DNA from: Terrabacter sp. MAHUQ-38
GTDB taxonomy: Bacteria > Actinomycetota > Actinomycetes > Actinomycetales > Dermatophilaceae
Length of the DNA: 64,000 nucleotides
Reading direction: 5' to 3'
Assembly: GCF_014518425.1 (NCBI RefSeq)
Contig: NZ_JACVCU010000001.1
Coordinates: 434,001 to 498,000 of the forward strand
Notes under the pieces: generated by a model
The model's input: only the letters and a program-made list of their open reading frames with translations
Told to the model about the DNA's origin: nothing
The model's database searches: none
Translations under genes and position numbers: made by a program
Part shown: one piece after another, positions 61,125 through 64,000 of the stretch
How the letters are laid out: each line of letters starts with the position of its first letter
Numbering within the stretch: position 1 is the stretch's first letter

Positions 61125-62822
61125 TTAGGCGTCGACGATCACCGGGATAACCAGCGGGCTTCTGCGGTGCTGCCGTTGGGCCCAGCCAGATGCGGCCTGA
61201 CGGACGAGTTCCTCGACCTGCTCGAGGTCCTCGATGCCGTCGCGGGTCGCCTTCGTGAGGGCCTTCTGGATGGCCGGCGTGGCCGCGGAGAAGTCCATGA
61301 CGTCGGGTGGGAAGCCGTGGGCGAGGTAGTCGGGGTCCTCGGTGAGGGTGCCGGTGTCGGGGTCGACGATGCACACGATGGTCACTACGCCCTCCTCGGC
61401 GAGGGTGCGCCGCACGTGCAGGGTCTCCTCGGTGGTTCCACCGACGGTCATGGCGTCGACGTATACGAGGCCAGCGGGGACGGTGCCCGTGATGCGGGGC
61501 CGGCCGTCGACGAGGTCGATGACGCTGCCGTCTTGTGCGATCAGCACCCTTTGAGGATCCACGCCGGTGCGGATGGCTATGTCGGCGTTCGCGCGCAGGT
61601 GCCGCCACTCGCCGTGGACGGGCAGCACGTTGGAGGGGCGGATGATGTTGTAGCAGTAGGCGAGCTCGCCGGCGCTGGCGTGCCCGGAGACGTGCACCTT
61701 GGCGTTGCCCTTGTGCACCACGTTGGCTCCTAACCGGGTGAGCTCGTTGATGACGCGGTAGATGGCGTTCTCGTTGCCCGGGATCAGGGAGCTGGCCATG
61801 AGCACCGTGTCGCCCTCGACGATGCTCACGGGGTGGTCGCGGTTGGCCATCCGGGCCAAGGCGGCCATGGGCTCGCCCTGTGACCCGGTGGCGATGATGG
61901 TCATCTGGTCGGGTCGTAGCCGGTCGAGGGCCTTGAGGTCCTTGACGACGAGGCCGTCGGGGATGGTGAGGTAGCCCAGCTCGCGCGCGATGCCCATGTT
62001 GCGGACCATCGATCGTCCGACGAACGCGACCTTCCGCCCGTGACGCTGGGCCGCGTCCAAGATCTGCTGGATGCGGTGCACGTGGCTGGCGAAGCTCGAC
62101 ACGATGACCCGGCCCCTGGTGGTGCGGAACACTGTGTCGATCGCGGGTGCGAGCTCCTCCTCGGAGACGGTGAAGCCGGGGACCTCGGCGTTCGTGGAGT
62201 CGACGAGGAACAGGTCGACGCCCTCTTCGCCCAGGCGTGCGAAGGCGCGCAGGTCGGTGACGCGGCCGTCAAGTGGGAACTGGTCCATCTTGAAGTCACC
62301 GGTGTGCAGGACCAGCCCGGCCGCCGTCCGGATGGCGACGGCCAGCCCGTCCGGGATCGAGTGGTTGACGGCGATGAACTCACAGTCGAACGGCCCGAAC
62401 GTGCGCCGGTCGCCCTCCGCGACCTCGACGGTCACCGGGGTGACGCGGTGCTCGACAAGCTTGGCTTCGAGCAGAGCAACGGTGAGGCGCGAGCCGACGA
62501 CAGGGATGTCGGGGCGCTCGCGCAGAAGGTAGGGCACACCACCGATGTGGTCCTCGTGGCCGTGCGTCAGCACGATTGCATCCACCCGGTCGAGACGCTC
62601 CCTGATCCAGGTGAAGTCGGGGATGATGACGTCGACCCCGGGCTGGTGCTCGTCCGGGAAGAGCACACCGCAGTCGACGACGAGCAGCCGCCCGGCGTGC
62701 TCGAACACGGTCATGTTGCGCCCGATCTCGCCCAGCCCACCCAGCGGCACGACCCGCAGGCCGTTCCGTGGCAGCTCCGGCAGCGTGTCGCCGCTTCTGC
62801 GGCGTGGCCCTCGCCGGCTCAT
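61125..62822 (-). CDS. rnj: Ribonuclease J
   Basis: 565 residues from ATG 62822, normal for the family. The metallo-beta-lactamase core has LTHGHEDHIGG at 85-95, NHSIPDGLAVAIRT, LHTGDFKMDQFP and ASHVHRIQQI (beta-CASP His). The C-terminal oligomerisation part includes VHVSGHASAGEL and LPVHGEWRHL. It matures and degrades RNA through endo- and 5'-3' exonuclease activity. It is not next to dapA or ftsK, where the actinobacterial housekeeping copy usually lies, so it may be a second copy. Confidence 0.95.
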   Translation of the reverse strand: MSRRGPRRRSGDTLPELPRNGLRVVPLGGLGEIGRNMTVFEHAGRLLVVDCGVLFPDEHQPGVDVIIPDFTWIRERLDRVDAIVLTHGHEDHIGGVPYLLRERPDIPVVGSRLTVALLEAKLVEHRVTPVTVEVAEGDRRTFGPFDCEFIAVNHSIPDGLAVAIRTAAGLVLHTGDFKMDQFPLDGRVTDLRAFARLGEEGVDLFLVDSTNAEVPGFTVSEEELAPAIDTVFRTTRGRVIVSSFASHVHRIQQILDAAQRHGRKVAFVGRSMVRNMGIARELGYLTIPDGLVVKDLKALDRLRPDQMTIIATGSQGEPMAALARMANRDHPVSIVEGDTVLMASSLIPGNENAIYRVINELTRLGANVVHKGNAKVHVSGHASAGELAYCYNIIRPSNVLPVHGEWRHLRANADIAIRTGVDPQRVLIAQDGSVIDLVDGRPRITGTVPAGLVYVDAMTVGGTTEETLHVRRTLAEEGVVTIVCIVDPDTGTLTEDPDYLAHGFPPDVMDFSAATPAIQKALTKATRDGIEDLEQVEELVRQAASGWAQRQHRRSPLVIPVIVDA

Positions 62823-63567
62823 CGCCCGACTCCGGCCGCGGACCGTGGGCTGGACAAGTAGAGAGGGTCTTGCTGCGGGATGTTCACAGGCTTCTCCGAT
62901 GCTGAGGATCCGGCCGAGGGAGCGGCTCGGTGCGAGGGTCCAGGACGACCGCACCGAGTCATTTGGTGAGTGTGCGCCGCTGAGCTGGCCAGCGAGGCGG
63001 GGTCGGCGTTCGTGCTGGCCTCGTTGAGGCGATGAGCGCCAATCTTGGCAGGAAGTCGTAGATGTAGGCCGGCTGGGCGCCGTATAGGACGACTCACGCC
63101 AGCCCGGCCGCCATCGCCACCGCGTTGAAGACGAAAAGAATCCGAACATTCATCGGCACGTGCACTCAGCGCGATACCGAAGCCAAGGAGGGGGGTTCTC
63201 GCATCAGGCGGGAAGGTTGGCGGCGTGGTGTTCGTGACATCTGGACCTCGGCCCCAGCACGCCCGCACGTGCGTCACTTCGCCGCAAGACGGGCGAGGAC
63301 GACGGACGCCACAGTCCCAGCTCGCGTCCTTGTCCCGTCGGTTCGCAGCTGCAGACCTCTACAGCCGGCTGGGGTGACTGACAGAAGTCGGCGAAAGTGA
63401 CTAGTCATGTCGTGCGCGAAACAGTCCAAACGGTCTATATCAGGACAGGGCTTGCGCTCGTAGTGTCTTCCTTGGGCCTGTGGGGGGTCCGCATGATCGG
63501 GGCCGGTGGGACGGCCCGGGTCGGCTCGGTAGTCATGGGAGGCGCCGGGCCGGGAGGGGTGGTTGTA
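62823..63567. other. Long gene-poor region between rnj and WhiB genes
   Basis: 745 bp holding both promoters. On the minus strand near 63150-63095 a short, membrane-protein-like start (MNVRILFVFNAVAMAAGLA) is cut by a stop and appears to continue in another frame (VVLYGAQPAYIYDFLP), possibly a decayed small membrane gene. The WhiB leader has GGGAGGGG at 63552-63559. Nothing else was recognised. Confidence 0.4.
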
Positions 63568-63867
63568 ATGAGTGATGTCGCAACGGTGGGTCTGTGGGTG
63601 GACGAGTGGGCCAGGGAGGCCAGCTGTGCCGGCCAAGACCCTGAGACGTTGTTCGTCCGGGGCAAGGCCCAGCATGACGCAAAGGCCGTCTGCAAGACGT
63701 GTCCGGTCCTCGCGCAGTGCCTGGCTGAGGCCTTGGACAGCAGGACGGAGTTCGGTGTGTGGGGAGGCATGACCGAGCGGGAGCGCCGAGCGCTGCTCCG
63801 GAAGCGGCCCGACATCACCTCGTGGAAGTCTGCCCTTCGGGCAGGAATGGCGTCACAGGCCAGGTAG
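63568..63867 (+). CDS. WhiB family iron-sulfur transcription factor
   Basis: 99 residues from ATG 63568. Four Cys for the [4Fe-4S] cluster: SCAGQDPETLF, then CKTCPVLAQC. The WhiB turn GVWGGMTERERR follows, then a basic tail (LLRKRP) and about 18 extra residues. It is a redox- or NO-responsive regulator that binds the principal sigma factor. Which Wbl subgroup it belongs to is unclear; the motif spacing resembles the WhiB1/WhiB2-like small forms. Confidence 0.95.
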   Translation: MSDVATVGLWVDEWAREASCAGQDPETLFVRGKAQHDAKAVCKTCPVLAQCLAEALDSRTEFGVWGGMTERERRALLRKRPDITSWKSALRAGMASQAR

Positions 63868-63875
63868 GCGCGCTT

Positions 63876-63896
63876 GATCGGCGATGCGAGCCGATC
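63876..63896 (+). terminator. Hairpin terminator after the WhiB gene
   Basis: GATCGGC (63876-63882) and GCCGATC (63890-63896) form a 7-bp stem with a 7-base loop, nine bases after the stop codon. The remaining 104 bp of the window show no feature. Confidence 0.6.
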
Positions 63897-64000
63897 TGCA
63901 AACCGGTTCGTGACCTTCCGGTCGGTGGGAGATCGCGGCTCCGTCGCAGGGAGCAGATCCTCGGCACCAAGCGGGACGGGCCGCTCCTATGCGCGACAGG

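Noticed and set aside
63090-63152. Small membrane-protein gene on the minus strand
   Set aside because: Only a short hydrophobic start is readable before a stop; the continuation needs a frame change, so it is mentioned only as a possible remnant.

Overview
The window is high-GC (about 70%) actinobacterial DNA. Supporting marks are a WhiB protein, class F-type sortases, several ECF sigma factors, a SigJ-type sigma factor, GTG starts, tightly packed genes with ATGA overlaps, and a CO-dehydrogenase-like molybdenum hydroxylase cluster. It most resembles a chromosome of the Intrasporangiaceae or a related Micrococcales family, but the genus cannot be fixed from sequence alone.

Layout. 1-20.7 kb is mostly housekeeping and envelope genes: a partial Tat-exported amidohydrolase facing an FCD-type GntR regulator, an Fpg/Nei DNA glycosylase, an App1 phosphatase, a penicillin-binding protein, an exported peptidoglycan amidase, a thermolysin-like protease, molybdenum-cofactor genes (mobA, fdhD, moeA), an ABC-F ATPase, a GH1 glycosidase and L-serine dehydratase. 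21-26 kb holds two copies of a surface-protein/sortase cassette. 26-30.6 kb is a coxSLMG-type molybdenum hydroxylase operon. 30.8-41.7 kb is mixed metabolism and regulation. 41.8-45.8 kb holds the accessory genes for the hydroxylase (MocA-like, CoxD, CoxE, XdhC), so the system is split by about 11 kb.

45.9-56.2 kb is an accessory island and the most interesting part. A minus-strand run from 53.86 to 47.33 kb encodes an ECF sigma factor, an XRE-like protein, an ImmA/IrrE metalloprotease, a 51-residue basic protein, a small ubiquitin-like protein, an E2-like protein, a JAB-E1(ThiF) fusion, and a P-loop kinase fused to an adenylosuccinate-synthetase-like domain. That last domain carries Ser where canonical PurA has its catalytic Asp, as in viral PurZ. 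Most junctions are ATGA, TGATG or 1-bp gaps. The same bipartite promoter with an identical 13-bp spacer lies upstream of the sigma gene and upstream of the ubiquitin-like module, which suggests that the sigma factor drives itself and the conjugation genes. A MazG-like NTP pyrophosphatase converges on the PurZ-like fusion, and a DUF7002/DarT-like protein is divergent from MazG. A DUF2971 gene and a trypsin-like protease follow, forming a plausible defence neighbourhood.

56.2-64 kb looks partly decayed. It contains a small exported protein, two genes broken by apparent frameshifts (one an ECF sigma factor), a lipoprotein, a NERD-domain protein, an RNase J and a WhiB protein. Several long stretches have no convincing gene. 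Functional statements come from motifs and family knowledge; no database search was run.
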